Position numbers and translations under genes: made by a program
Shown: positions 8,271 to 18,522 of the stretch, one piece after another
Position numbering within the stretch: the stretch's first letter is position 1
Layout: every line of letters begins with the position of its first letter
The notes under the pieces: generated by a model
Told to the model about the DNA's origin: nothing
The model's input: only the letters and a program-made list of their open reading frames with translations
The model's database searches: none
Assembly: GCA_029938085.1 (NCBI GenBank)
Contig: JAPYOS010000002.1
Coordinates: forward strand, 186,001 to 250,000
Source: Oceanospirillaceae bacterium
GTDB taxonomy: Bacteria > Pseudomonadota > Gammaproteobacteria > Pseudomonadales > Balneatricaceae
Direction of reading: 5' to 3'
DNA length: 64,000 bases

Positions 8271-10661
8271 TTAGGATGCCGCGGGCTTTTTACGACGAGG
8301 CTTTTTTGCACGGCCAGAAGGTTTACCCTTTTGATCAAACAAGGGCGCATCTGCCGTTTCGCTAGGCTGTTTGGCCTTGGGCTTAGACTTAGATTTTGAC
8401 TTGGGTTTTGGCCCAGACTTTGACTTAGGCTTTGGCGGTGCATCGGCCAATTCAAAATCAATCTTCTTCTCGTCTAGATCTACCCGTACCACTTGCACTT
8501 CAATAATGTCGCCTAAGCGGTAGCTCTTACCACTGCGCTCGCCGTGTAGGCGATGCTTGGGGGCGTCAAAGTGATAGTAGTCGCCTGGTAACGCACTAAT
8601 GTGCACCAGGCCTTCAACATACACGTCTTCTAGCTCTACAAACAAACCAAAGCTGGTAACGGCATTAATGGTGCCATAAAAATAATCACCAATATGGCCT
8701 TGCATGTATTCACACTTAAGCCAGCCTTCTACGTCCCACACGGCCGCATCTGCACGGCGTTCGGCCATAGAACAGTGCTCGCCTAAGGCCACAACATCGG
8801 CAGTGGTATATGGATACCATGGCGACGACGGCTGCCTTTGAGTCGCTTTAATGCGTTTTACAGCGCTTGTTCTGCGCTTGCTTTGAATCACACCACGAAT
8901 AGCGCGATGAACCATCAAATCTGGGTAACGACGAATCGGCGAGGTGAAATGGGCGTAGGCGTCATAACCCAAACCAAAGTGACCTTCGTTTTCTGGCGTA
9001 TACACCGCTTGGCTTAGTGAACGGAGCATTACCGTTTGCACTAGACTAGCATCTGGGCGTTCTTTAATAGACGTCAACAACGCTTGATAATGCTTAGGTT
9101 GTGGCTCTTCACCACCTTGTAATGACAGACCCATCTCACCTAAAAAGGCGCGCAAGTTTTCTAACTTGGTTGGTTTTGGCCCTTTATGCACACGGAACAA
9201 ACCGTCCAACTTGTGCTTAGCTAAGAACTTAGCGGTACTAACGTTGGCCGCCAACATACACTCTTCTATGAGCTTATGGGCGTCGTTACGTCGTACAGGA
9301 ACAATATCATCGATCTTGCGATCTTCACCAAACACAATACGTGTTTCTTGGGTTTCAAAATCAATGGCACCACGGGCATCACGGGCAAAACGCAAGGCCG
9401 CATACAGTTGATGCAAATCGTCTACAGGTTTAACCACATGTTGATATTCATTACGCAAAGGCTGACATTGCGCGTCTGCAGAATCTAACATGGCACCCAC
9501 TTTGGTGTAGGTTAAACGCGCATGTGAGTGGATCAGGCCTTCGTAAAATTCGTAACCATTTAGCTTGCCCTTGCTGCTAATGGTCATCTCACACACCATA
9601 ACCAAACGGTCAACATGGGGGTTAAGAGAACACAAACCATTAGAAATGGCTTCTGGCAACATAGGAATCACACGCTCAGGAAAATACACTGAGGTTGCGC
9701 GCCTGTGGGCTTCTGTATCTAATGCTGTGCCGGTACGAACATAATGACTCACATCGGCAATAGCCACGTATAAACGCCAGCCACCTAAGGTACGTTTACG
9801 GCAATAAACGGCGTCGTCAAAATCGCGCGCGTCTTCACCGTCAATGGTAACAAAAGGCAATTCACGTAAATCGATGCGATCGTACTTATCGGCTTCTGCC
9901 ACTTCGGGCGCCAACAAATCCGCTTCGCGAGTAGTTTCAACTGGCCATTGGTGGGGGATCTCGTGGGTGCGAATAGCAACATCGATCTCCATACCCGGCG
10001 CCATATGCTCACCCAAAATCTCCGCCACTTCACCAATCGCTTGGTTACGCTTGTTAGGCTGATGGGTAATCTTCACGCTCACGTACTGGCCATGTTTGGC
10101 CTGTAGTACGCTATCGCTGGCAATCAAAATGTCTTGGCTAATGCGCTGATTATCGGGGCGCACAAAACAAATGCCATTTTCTTTGGTTAAACGGCCCACA
10201 ACTTGTGTAGTGTTACGCTCGGTAACCTCCACAATGGCACCTTCGCTACGGCCTTTACGGTCGACGCCGGTGACACGTGCGAGGGCTTTATCGCCATCGA
10301 TCACAGCACGCATTTGGCGGTGGCTTAGAAATAAATCATCGCCGCCTTCATCAGGCTTTAGAAAACCAAAACCATCACGGTGGCCAATAATGCGGCCATG
10401 GATTAAGTCCATCTTGTTAATGGCACCATAAGCGCCCTTGCGGTCACTAATAAGCTGGCCATCACGTTCCATGGCTCGCAACCGTCGACGTAATGCTTCT
10501 ACGTCTTCTGCCTCAAACAGCTCTAGCTCAAAGCTAACTTGTTGAAGGGTCGCTGGGCCGCTACGGTCACGCAAGTGATCCATGATAAATTCACGGCTTG
10601 GAATCGGATTTTCGTACTTCTGCGCCTCACGCTGAGCGTGAGGATCGTCAATTTGTGTCAT
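8271..10661 (-). CDS. rnr: ribonuclease R
   Basis: A 796-residue 3'-5' exoribonuclease: N-terminal helix-turn-helix (about 20-85), cold-shock domains (about 90-240), RNB catalytic domain with the GEDARDFDDAVYC acidic cluster (about 275-600), S1 domain (about 660-745) and a Lys/Pro-rich basic tail with repeated KPKSKS units. It degrades structured RNA and takes part in rRNA and tmRNA quality control. The region around residues 610-620 (KRRTSAVKRIKATQRQPSS) looks like a short insertion. The gene lies between purA and rlmB, its usual neighbours. Confidence 0.96.
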   Translation of the reverse strand: MTQIDDPHAQREAQKYENPIPSREFIMDHLRDRSGPATLQQVSFELELFEAEDVEALRRRLRAMERDGQLISDRKGAYGAINKMDLIHGRIIGHRDGFGFLKPDEGGDDLFLSHRQMRAVIDGDKALARVTGVDRKGRSEGAIVEVTERNTTQVVGRLTKENGICFVRPDNQRISQDILIASDSVLQAKHGQYVSVKITHQPNKRNQAIGEVAEILGEHMAPGMEIDVAIRTHEIPHQWPVETTREADLLAPEVAEADKYDRIDLRELPFVTIDGEDARDFDDAVYCRKRTLGGWRLYVAIADVSHYVRTGTALDTEAHRRATSVYFPERVIPMLPEAISNGLCSLNPHVDRLVMVCEMTISSKGKLNGYEFYEGLIHSHARLTYTKVGAMLDSADAQCQPLRNEYQHVVKPVDDLHQLYAALRFARDARGAIDFETQETRIVFGEDRKIDDIVPVRRNDAHKLIEECMLAANVSTAKFLAKHKLDGLFRVHKGPKPTKLENLRAFLGEMGLSLQGGEEPQPKHYQALLTSIKERPDASLVQTVMLRSLSQAVYTPENEGHFGLGYDAYAHFTSPIRRYPDLMVHRAIRGVIQSKRRTSAVKRIKATQRQPSSPWYPYTTADVVALGEHCSMAERRADAAVWDVEGWLKCEYMQGHIGDYFYGTINAVTSFGLFVELEDVYVEGLVHISALPGDYYHFDAPKHRLHGERSGKSYRLGDIIEVQVVRVDLDEKKIDFELADAPPKPKSKSGPKPKSKSKSKPKAKQPSETADAPLFDQKGKPSGRAKKPRRKKPAAS

Positions 10662-10684
10662 GCTGAGATTAGGTCTCTCTTTAT

Positions 10685-12052
<1,368 letters not shown>

Positions 12053-12062
12053 CTATAAAAAA

Positions 12063-13256
12063 CTACAGAGCCTCTATAACCCATGCTTGGTTTTTCCAGA
12101 CTAGCTCTTGAGAACATTGCTCTGGCTTGGCCTGTTGCTGCAACTGCGCCACTACACGTTGGCCCTGTTGACGCAATTGTGTTTGTTTGTGCCATAACTG
12201 CTGGCGCTGCTCTGCCGATAAGTTAGCTTCAAGAGGCATAGCAATGCCTTCGACTTGTTGTTGTGGCCGCTCGGACAGTTCAGCCAAAACTTTTAAATCT
12301 GCACTAAAACCAGTGGCAGGGCGAGCCCGACCAAATACTTTGCCAATGTCATCATAGCGGCCACCTTTTGCAATGGCTTGGCCAAAGGCTGGGGTTAACG
12401 CCGCAAACACTACACCTGTGTGGTATTCGTAGCCGCGTAACTCGGCCAAATCAAAATACAAAGTAACCTGTGGGAAGCGCGCACTAATGGCGTTGGCTAA
12501 ATCACGCAAGTAAGCAATGGCGTCACTCACCTGAGCGGAAACTTCACCAAACAACTGTTGAGCGTGGTCTAAAACCTGTGTGTCGCCGTACAAACGTGGC
12601 AACTGCTGCAGCATGGTTTTGCTTTGCTCACTCAAATCCATGGCGGCCACTAACGCATCGATGTCTGCCACAGCCTTGCTTTGTAACAAGTTGAACAAAT
12701 CACGTTCGTCGTCTGCGGCCAAACCAATGGCATCGATCAAACCGCGGTAAATCCCCACGTGGCCTAAGTCGAGTGTAATCGGGTGTTTAATATCTACACT
12801 GGTTAAGGTGGTTAACATCAAACTAATGACTTCTAAATCACTTTCAATACCCGCATGACCGTAGAGCTCCGCGCCCACTTGCAACGGACTGCGTGACGCC
12901 AACGGGTTAGCCGCGCTGGTGTGTAATACGGTATTGGAATAACACAGGCGGTTAATACCTTGGCAATTGAGGCTGTGGGCATCTATGCGCGCAACCTGAG
13001 GGGTAATGTCGGCACGAATACCCATGGTACGGCCGGTCTTTTGATCAATCACCTTGAATGTAGCCAGGTCCAAATCGTCGCCTGTGCCAATTAATAAGGA
13101 ATCAATGTATTCAATCAGGGGCGGCATAACTAGGTCATAGCCCCACGCTTGGTACTGATCTACTACCGTACGTCGCAAACCTTCTATGCGCGCAGCTTCT
13201 GGTGGCAATACTTCCTTCACGCCATCCGGTAATAACCAACGATTTGCTCGACTCAT
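12063..13256 (-). CDS. hisZ: ATP phosphoribosyltransferase regulatory subunit
   Basis: A 397-residue HisRS-like paralogue: PDGVKEVLPPEAARIEGLRR start, motif 2-like RADITPQVARIDAHSL, and LRGYEYHTGVVFAAL in place of a catalytic synthetase motif 3. It lacks the C-terminal anticodon-binding domain of true HisRS. HisZ pairs with the short form of HisG to give active, histidine-regulated ATP phosphoribosyltransferase. This predicts a short hisG elsewhere in the genome. Position between DUF2065 and purA is the pseudomonad one. Confidence 0.95.
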   Translation of the reverse strand: MSRANRWLLPDGVKEVLPPEAARIEGLRRTVVDQYQAWGYDLVMPPLIEYIDSLLIGTGDDLDLATFKVIDQKTGRTMGIRADITPQVARIDAHSLNCQGINRLCYSNTVLHTSAANPLASRSPLQVGAELYGHAGIESDLEVISLMLTTLTSVDIKHPITLDLGHVGIYRGLIDAIGLAADDERDLFNLLQSKAVADIDALVAAMDLSEQSKTMLQQLPRLYGDTQVLDHAQQLFGEVSAQVSDAIAYLRDLANAISARFPQVTLYFDLAELRGYEYHTGVVFAALTPAFGQAIAKGGRYDDIGKVFGRARPATGFSADLKVLAELSERPQQQVEGIAMPLEANLSAEQRQQLWHKQTQLRQQGQRVVAQLQQQAKPEQCSQELVWKNQAWVIEAL

Positions 13257-13290
13257 ATGAGTTCCTGTTTCAACAACTTTAGCGTTTTAA

Positions 13291-13485
13291 TCAGCGCACC
13301 AATAACAACAAGCCAAGCCCTAAGAGCATGCTTGCTAAGCCTAATAGGCGCATATGTCGATCGCTTATTTGTGCTAACTGCACCACCAATTTACGCCACC
13401 TTTGGGGGTATAAAAAGGGCAAAATACCTTCCAGTATTAACATCAAGCAAAAAGCCACCAATAGGTGCTGTATCAATTCATTCAT
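13291..13485 (-). CDS. DUF2065 (YjeT-like) small membrane protein
   Basis: A 64-residue protein with two hydrophobic segments (about 7-25 and 47-63) around a basic loop containing PFLYPQRWRK, the DUF2065 pattern. E. coli YjeT occupies the same place downstream of hflC. Function unknown. It is separated from hflC by a repeat block and a terminator-like hairpin, so it may have its own promoter; hisZ follows 34 bases later. Confidence 0.88.
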   Translation of the reverse strand: MNELIQHLLVAFCLMLILEGILPFLYPQRWRKLVVQLAQISDRHMRLLGLASMLLGLGLLLLVR

Positions 13486-13510
13486 GGTTTTTTACTTATG
13501 CTGCAAACAC

Positions 13511-13558
13511 AAAAAAACCGAGCATCATACGGCCCGTCTCGGACCCTACTTCTCGGTT
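13511..13558 (-). terminator. probable intrinsic terminator downstream of hflC
   Basis: On the minus strand a seven-base stem AACCGAG/CTCGGTT (13552-13558 with 13516-13522), with a second internal pairing CTCGG/CCGAG, is followed directly by a run of T residues (13511-13517 complement). It lies after the hflC-proximal repeats and before the DUF2065 gene. Confidence 0.6.
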
Positions 13559-13613
13559 ACGCAATTGTACTGCTTTTGAGTGTAAATGGCTAGCTTTGGC
13601 AAGGGCCTAGAAC

Positions 13614-13775
13614 GCGTCATTCCGACAAACCGGCACCGGGTCATTCCGGCGCAGGCCGGAATCTGTACCAAAGGGCTGAGATCCTGACCTGCGTCAGGAT
13701 GACAGACCTACAGATCCTGACCTGCGTCAGGATGACAGACCTACAGATCCTGACCTGCGTCAGAATGACAAATAC
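13614..13775. repeat. composite palindromic intergenic repeat, copy 2
   Basis: This segment carries GTCATTCCG units, the hairpin ATTCCGGC-gcag-GCCGGAAT, then ATCCTGAC-ctgc-GTCAGGAT hairpins. Read on the minus strand the order of parts matches copy 1 at 7390-7511. It ends immediately at the hflC stop codon. Such GGAATGAC/CCTGAC palindromes recur as dispersed intergenic elements in several Proteobacteria. Confidence 0.8.
13679..13775. repeat. 33-base tandem repeat, about three copies
   Basis: Units start at 13679, 13712 and 13745. The first two are identical 33-mers; the third is shorter and has a G-to-A change in the right arm. Each unit contains the perfect hairpin ATCCTGAC-ctgc-GTCAGGAT. 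The third unit abuts the hflC stop codon (13776-13778). The array is an expansion inside palindromic repeat copy 2. Confidence 0.88.
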
Positions 13776-14648
13776 TTACTTCAGCGTAGACTGGTTCATG
13801 TACTTAAAGAACTCACTATCAGGTTCGATAAGCATCACGTCGCCACCCGCGCCAAAGGTTTTACGGTACGCATCTAAGCTACGGTAAAAACTGTAGAACT
13901 CGGGGTCTCGATTAAAGGCTGCTGCATAAGTTGCTGCTGCAACGGCATCGCCGTCACCACGTACAAGCTCAGACTCACGATAAGCATTGGCTTCGATAAT
14001 GGTCTCTTGACGATCAGCGTCGGCACGAATACCTTCAGCCAATTCCTTACCTTTAGAACGAAGCTCACGTGCTTCACGTTCACGTTCGGTACGCATACGG
14101 CCATACACCGACTCACTTACCTCTTGCGGTAGGTCGATACGCTTTACACGTACGTCAACCACTTCGATACCCATGTCGTTGATAACCACTTGGTTAAGCT
14201 CGTCACGCAGTTCGGTCATTAACTCGTCACGCTCACCGGAAACCACTTCCGTTAAGGTGCGCTCACCAAACTGGTTACGCAAACCGGTATCCACACGAGA
14301 CGCCAACAACTTGGCGGCGGTAAATTCGTCACCCGAGGTAGCGGTGTAGAAGTCGGCTACGTTTTTGATACGCCATTTTACAAACGAATCTACGATTAGG
14401 GCTTTCTTCTCTAGTGTTAGGTAACGCTGTGGACGTGCATCCAAGGTTAGCACACGGGCGTCAAACACACGCACGGTGTTCATAAACGGCACTTTAAAAT
14501 GCAAGCCCGGCTGAATATCAAACTGCACCACTTCACCAAACTGCAGCATGATGGCACGTTGCGTTTCTTTAACCACAAACAAGGAGGTTGAGGCCACTAA
14601 AAGCGCCACAAACAAGCCAATTAAGGTTACTAATGTACGAGTAGCCAT
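13776..14648 (-). CDS. hflC: FtsH protease modulator HflC
   Basis: A 290-residue SPFH/prohibitin protein with an N-terminal membrane anchor (about 5-23), then QRAIMLQFGEVVQFDIQPGLHFKVPF and the ERTLTEVVSGERDELM segment. HflC with HflK forms a large membrane ring that encloses and restrains FtsH. I chose the ATG at 14648 (MATRTLVTLIG), because an upstream in-frame ATG lies within hflK. This start is one base past the hflK stop, which suggests translational coupling. The 3' end meets the tandem repeat array. Confidence 0.96.
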   Translation of the reverse strand: MATRTLVTLIGLFVALLVASTSLFVVKETQRAIMLQFGEVVQFDIQPGLHFKVPFMNTVRVFDARVLTLDARPQRYLTLEKKALIVDSFVKWRIKNVADFYTATSGDEFTAAKLLASRVDTGLRNQFGERTLTEVVSGERDELMTELRDELNQVVINDMGIEVVDVRVKRIDLPQEVSESVYGRMRTEREREARELRSKGKELAEGIRADADRQETIIEANAYRESELVRGDGDAVAAATYAAAFNRDPEFYSFYRSLDAYRKTFGAGGDVMLIEPDSEFFKYMNQSTLK

Positions 14649-14649
14649 A

Positions 14650-15834
14650 TTAACGAGACTCCCTTGAAGAGGCACCAGAGGCACCCTGTGTCAATTGCTG
14701 GATCACACGGTTAGTAATTTCATCCACCATACTAGAGGATACTTTACCACCGGTGCCCGTTGCTGAACGCACGGACTGGTTTTGCATAATTTGATCTAGC
14801 GGTAGCACCATCATGTTATTGCCACCTTCAACATCAACCATGACCTTAGAGGCGTTGGAAAGCACGTCTTCCATGGCCACGATGTAAAGGCGCTCACGGG
14901 TGACTTCTGGTGCCTTTTGGTATTCTGTTAGCAACTTGGTAAAACGAGTTGCCTCACCTTCGGCACGAGCCACCACTTGCGCACGATAGGCTAACGCCTC
15001 TTCGCTGACACGCTGAGCACGACCACGGGCTTCTGGCACAATGCCATTAGCGTAGGCTTGAGCTTCGTTCTTAACACGTTGCTCATCTTCACGGGCCTTG
15101 ATCACGTCATCAAACGCGTCTTGTACTTGAGATGGCGCAGCGGTGTTTTCAATGTTGACCTTAATCACTTCTAAGCCAGTTTGGTAGTCATTCAAATAGC
15201 CTTGCAAACGAGTTTCAATGTCTAAGGCTAATACTGCACGGCCTTCGGTTAACACTGAATGCATTTCTGAGCCGCCTACAACATGGCGCAATGCGCTTTC
15301 TGTGGCTTGTAACAAGCTGCCTTCGGGGTCACGCACTTCTAGCAAGAAGTCTTTAGGGTTAGACACCACGTACTGCACAGACAAACCCACTTCAACGATA
15401 TTTTCGTCTTCGGTGAGCATCAAGGAACGGTGATCAACGTTACGTACGGCAGTCACATTGACCTTGGTGACGTTATCGACCAACGGTGGATTCCAATGCA
15501 AACCAGGCTGCACGGTTTCGGTAAACTTACCTAAACGCAATATAACGGCGCGTTCTTGTTGGTCAACGGTATAGAAACCCATACCCGCCCACAACACTAA
15601 AACGATGGCGGCACCAAAACCAATCAGCTTGCCACTTGGCGCAGCAGTATCACCGCCGTCCGAGTTGTCAGATTTTTTGTTGCCAGAACCACCAAATAAG
15701 CCATTGAACTTTTCAATGAGTTTACCGAGTGCTTCGTCTAAATCAGGGGGTCCCTGATCTTGTCCGTTCGGGCGGCGATTGCCACCCCATGGGTCTTGGT
15801 CTTTACCGTTATTACCCGGTTCATTCCAGGCCAT
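14650..15834 (-). CDS. hflK: FtsH protease modulator HflK
   Basis: A 394-residue SPFH protein beginning MAWNEPGNNGKDQDPWGG, a Gly/Asn-rich cytoplasmic tail typical of HflK. A membrane segment (about 67-86) is followed by QQERAVILRLGKFTETVQPGLHW and the prohibitin domain. The start at 15834 has a CAGGAG ribosome-binding site and avoids an upstream extension into hflX-proximal sequence. It partners with HflC in the FtsH complex. Order hflX-hflK-hflC is conserved. Confidence 0.96.
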   Translation of the reverse strand: MAWNEPGNNGKDQDPWGGNRRPNGQDQGPPDLDEALGKLIEKFNGLFGGSGNKKSDNSDGGDTAAPSGKLIGFGAAIVLVLWAGMGFYTVDQQERAVILRLGKFTETVQPGLHWNPPLVDNVTKVNVTAVRNVDHRSLMLTEDENIVEVGLSVQYVVSNPKDFLLEVRDPEGSLLQATESALRHVVGGSEMHSVLTEGRAVLALDIETRLQGYLNDYQTGLEVIKVNIENTAAPSQVQDAFDDVIKAREDEQRVKNEAQAYANGIVPEARGRAQRVSEEALAYRAQVVARAEGEATRFTKLLTEYQKAPEVTRERLYIVAMEDVLSNASKVMVDVEGGNNMMVLPLDQIMQNQSVRSATGTGGKVSSSMVDEITNRVIQQLTQGASGASSRESR

Positions 15835-15870
15835 AATCTTCTCCTGAGTATTGCTTTTATAAATGATCAC

Positions 15871-17178
15871 TCAATCCCATGGGTTAGATGGTTTGCCAAC
15901 AAACGGCGTTGCATCCATTCCCACACGACTCAATGTTTGTAAAAAATCTCGTTTTTGTAACCTAACGTCCAACACCATTTGGCCTTGTTCGCTAATGGTT
16001 TCTTTTTCCACAGCACCTTGAGCATAGAGTTGCGCCCTTAAATTACCATACTGCGGCTCTAATACAATTTGCTGGGCGAATATCTCGCCGCCTAAGCGCT
16101 CGCTAATCGCTTGCACCAGTAATTCTACACCTTCGCCCGTTAAGGCGCTTAACCAAACACGCCGTGGTACACCATAACTGTCACGATCAATCCTTGCAGG
16201 GCAATCGTCTAGCATGTCGATTTTATTGTAGACCAATAAGTGCGGTAGTTCATCGGCACCAATTTCGCTCAATACAGAATTCACTTCTTCTATGTTATCG
16301 TCACGCTTTTCGTCACTGGCATCAATTAGATGCAACAGCAAAGTCGCTTCGGCCGTTTCTTGCAAGGTAGCACGAAAGGCATCCACCAACTTATGCGGTA
16401 AGTGACGAATGAAACCCACCGTATCAACTAAGATAGTGGGGCCTACATCTTTGATTTCAAGGCGCCTAAAGGTTGGATCTAAAGTGGCGAACAGTTGGTC
16501 TGCGGCATACACGTCGGCAACAGTAATGCGATTAAACAAACTCGATTTACCGGCGTTGGTATAACCCACCAAAGAAATGGTGGGCACTTCGGCACGGCGG
16601 CGGGCTCTACGGCCCTGCTCGCGTTGCTTACGCACTTTACCTAAACGCTTAAGAATAGAGTTAATACGCACACGTAGTAAGCGTCGGTCGGTCTCTAGCT
16701 GAGTTTCACCCGGGCCACGTAAACCAATACCGCCTTTTTGGCGCTCTAGGTGAGTCCAGCCTCGTACTAAGCGGGTAGACATGTGTTCTAGTTGCGCCAA
16801 CTCAACTTGCAGTTTGCCCTCGTGGGTACGTGCCCGCTGGGCAAATATATCAAGGATCAAACCGGTGCGGTCGAGCACACGGCACTGTAGTTCGTGTTCT
16901 AAATTACGCTCTTGACCTGGGCTCAAAGCATGGTTAAAAATCACTATTTCGGCTTCGTGATGCTTCACGGCAGCCTTTATTTCTTCTACCTTGCCAGAAC
17001 CCACGTAGGTCTTCGGGTGTGGTGTAGCACGCGAGCCACCAATAGTTTCAAGAGGGTCTGCACCGGCTGAATAAACCAGTTCTTTTAGTTCGTTGGCATC
17101 TTCACGCTCGCCTTCTTGACCCATCTCAAGATGAACAAGAATAGCGCGTTCGCCGGCTTGGTGACGTTCAAAAAACAA
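15871..17178 (-). CDS. hflX: ribosome-splitting GTPase HflX
   Basis: A 435-residue Obg-HflX GTPase. An N-terminal nucleotide-binding-like domain (GGSRATPHPKTYVGSGKVEEIK) and a helical linker with GIGLRGPGETQLETDRR precede the G domain: G1 GYTNAGKSSLFN, G3 DTVGFIRHLPH, G4 NKID. HflX splits stalled 70S ribosomes, for example after heat shock. It ends 36 bases before hflK and lies downstream of hfq across a hairpin. Confidence 0.96.
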   Translation of the reverse strand: MFFERHQAGERAILVHLEMGQEGEREDANELKELVYSAGADPLETIGGSRATPHPKTYVGSGKVEEIKAAVKHHEAEIVIFNHALSPGQERNLEHELQCRVLDRTGLILDIFAQRARTHEGKLQVELAQLEHMSTRLVRGWTHLERQKGGIGLRGPGETQLETDRRLLRVRINSILKRLGKVRKQREQGRRARRRAEVPTISLVGYTNAGKSSLFNRITVADVYAADQLFATLDPTFRRLEIKDVGPTILVDTVGFIRHLPHKLVDAFRATLQETAEATLLLHLIDASDEKRDDNIEEVNSVLSEIGADELPHLLVYNKIDMLDDCPARIDRDSYGVPRRVWLSALTGEGVELLVQAISERLGGEIFAQQIVLEPQYGNLRAQLYAQGAVEKETISEQGQMVLDVRLQKRDFLQTLSRVGMDATPFVGKPSNPWD

Positions 17179-17198
17179 AGTGATGGCCTAAATCAAAG

Positions 17199-17218
17199 CG
17201 AGCACCTAGAGGTGCTCG
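17199..17218 (-). terminator. hairpin between hfq and hflX (weak terminator or attenuator)
   Basis: An almost perfect palindrome CGAGCACC-taga-GGTGCTCG forms a very stable hairpin. On the minus strand it is followed by CTTTGATT, only a weak T-tract, so partial termination after hfq with read-through into hflX is the likely outcome. Confidence 0.5.
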
Positions 17219-17244
17219 TTGGGGATACATAAAAATCAACAAAC

Positions 17245-17478
17245 CTAGTCGAGTTCGTCTTCGGCTGGCATTTTAACTGGGCGCGAAGGCACTACAGTTG
17301 AAATGGCATGTTTGTATACCATTTGGGATACGGTATTTTTTAACAAAATCACAAATTGGTCAAACGACTCAATCTGACCTTGTAGTTTAATGCCGTTTAC
17401 CAAAAAAATTGATACGGGTACCCGCTCCTTGCGTAATACGTTGAGGTAAGGGTCTTGTAAGGTTTGCCCTTTTGACAT
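17245..17478 (-). CDS. hfq: RNA chaperone Hfq
   Basis: A 77-residue Sm-like protein starting [20 protein letters not shown], with Sm1 ([16 protein letters not shown]) and the Sm2 YKHAIS motif. The hexamer pairs small RNAs with mRNAs. The start at 17478 is the conserved one; upstream in-frame codons belong to the leader. The C-terminal tail is short and acidic (PAEDELD), as in Pseudomonas and unlike the long E. coli tail. miaA lies upstream. Confidence 0.98.
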   Translation of the reverse strand: MSKGQTLQDPYLNVLRKERVPVSIFLVNGIKLQGQIESFDQFVILLKNTVSQMVYKHAISTVVPSRPVKMPAEDELD

Positions 17479-17579
17479 GATAGCTCCTTGTGTCATTAAT
17501 CCAACCATAAAATATGGCTAGATGGGTGATAATGCGTAAAACATCGATCCAGTACAAGGCATTTTACGCCTGCTTTACA

Positions 17580-18521
17580 CTAATGCCTTATTCTATCGAA
17601 TAATTGCAAAACATTGAATACTAATTTTGTATCTAAGCTATCAAACACCTGCAAATCTGGCCAACTACGCAGCCAAGTCAACTGCCGCTTCGCTAATTGC
17701 CGGGTAGCAACAATGCCTTTGTGCTCCATAGTGGCGTAATCGTACTCCCCTGCAAGGTACTGCCACATCTGTCGGTAACCCACACACCGCATAGACGGCA
17801 TATTAAGATTTAGGTCGCCGCGTTGCATAAATGTGGCTACTTCTGCTTCAAACCCTTGCTGCAGCATTAGTTCAAAACGCTGCTCAATACGCCGGTGTAA
17901 TAGCGCGCGCTCGGGTGGCCACACGCCAATCGAGGCCACATTATAAGGTAGTTGCTGTTGTTGCTGCCGTTGCCAATGGCTAGTGAGGGTTTCACCGCTC
18001 AATAGATACACTTCCATGGCTCGGGTAATACGCTGGGGGTCGGTGGCGTTAATACGCTCACCCGCCACTGGGTCGATGGCACATAAGCGTTCATGTAGTG
18101 CCGCCAAGCCGTGCTGGGCTATATCTTGCTCTAATTGAGCACGCATTGCCGGCTCAGACTCAGGCAACGGCGCCAAACCTTCCATTAATGACTTGTAGTA
18201 CATCATGGTGCCGCCTACTAACAAGGGCACCTTGCCGCGCTGGGTAATTTGTTGCATTAGCAACAAGGCATCACGGCGAAAGTTTGCCGCAGAATAGGCT
18301 TCGGCCGCATCACGTATATTAATTAAGTGGTGCGGGGCCAGCGCCAAAGTTTCGGCATCCGGCTTAGCGCTACCGATATCCATGTCGCGATAAATAAGCG
18401 CAGAATCCACCGAAATGATTTCGCAATCGCGCCGCTGCACCAGCTCTACCGCCAAGTCGGTTTTACCAGCAGCGGTGGGGCCCATGAGAAATATGGCCGG
18501 CGGCAATGGGTTCAACGACAC
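17580..18521 (-). CDS. miaA: tRNA dimethylallyltransferase
   Basis: A 313-residue P-loop enzyme that adds a dimethylallyl group to A37 of tRNAs reading UNN codons. It has the GPTAAGKTDLAVEL P-loop, the ISVDSALIYRDMDIGSAKP substrate-binding segment, LVGGTMMYYKSL, and GYRQMWQYL near the C-terminus. It starts two bases before the mutL stop on the same strand, so the genes are coupled. Length is normal. Confidence 0.97.
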   Translation of the reverse strand: MSLNPLPPAIFLMGPTAAGKTDLAVELVQRRDCEIISVDSALIYRDMDIGSAKPDAETLALAPHHLINIRDAAEAYSAANFRRDALLLMQQITQRGKVPLLVGGTMMYYKSLMEGLAPLPESEPAMRAQLEQDIAQHGLAALHERLCAIDPVAGERINATDPQRITRAMEVYLLSGETLTSHWQRQQQQQLPYNVASIGVWPPERALLHRRIEQRFELMLQQGFEAEVATFMQRGDLNLNMPSMRCVGYRQMWQYLAGEYDYATMEHKGIVATRQLAKRQLTWLRSWPDLQVFDSLDTKLVFNVLQLFDRIRH

Positions 18522-18522
18522 G

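Noticed and set aside
8252-8461. Open frame on the minus strand overlapping the rnr 3' end
   Set aside because: It is an alternative reading of the Lys/Pro-rich rnr tail, with low-complexity codons and no independent start signal.
13679-13775. CRISPR array
   Set aside because: Repeats are directly adjacent with no unique spacers, and no cas gene is present.
13699-13887. A plus-strand frame with repeated MTDLQILTCVR peptides
   Set aside because: The peptide repeat is only the in-frame reading of the 33-base tandem repeat (33 is a multiple of three) and then runs antisense through hflC.
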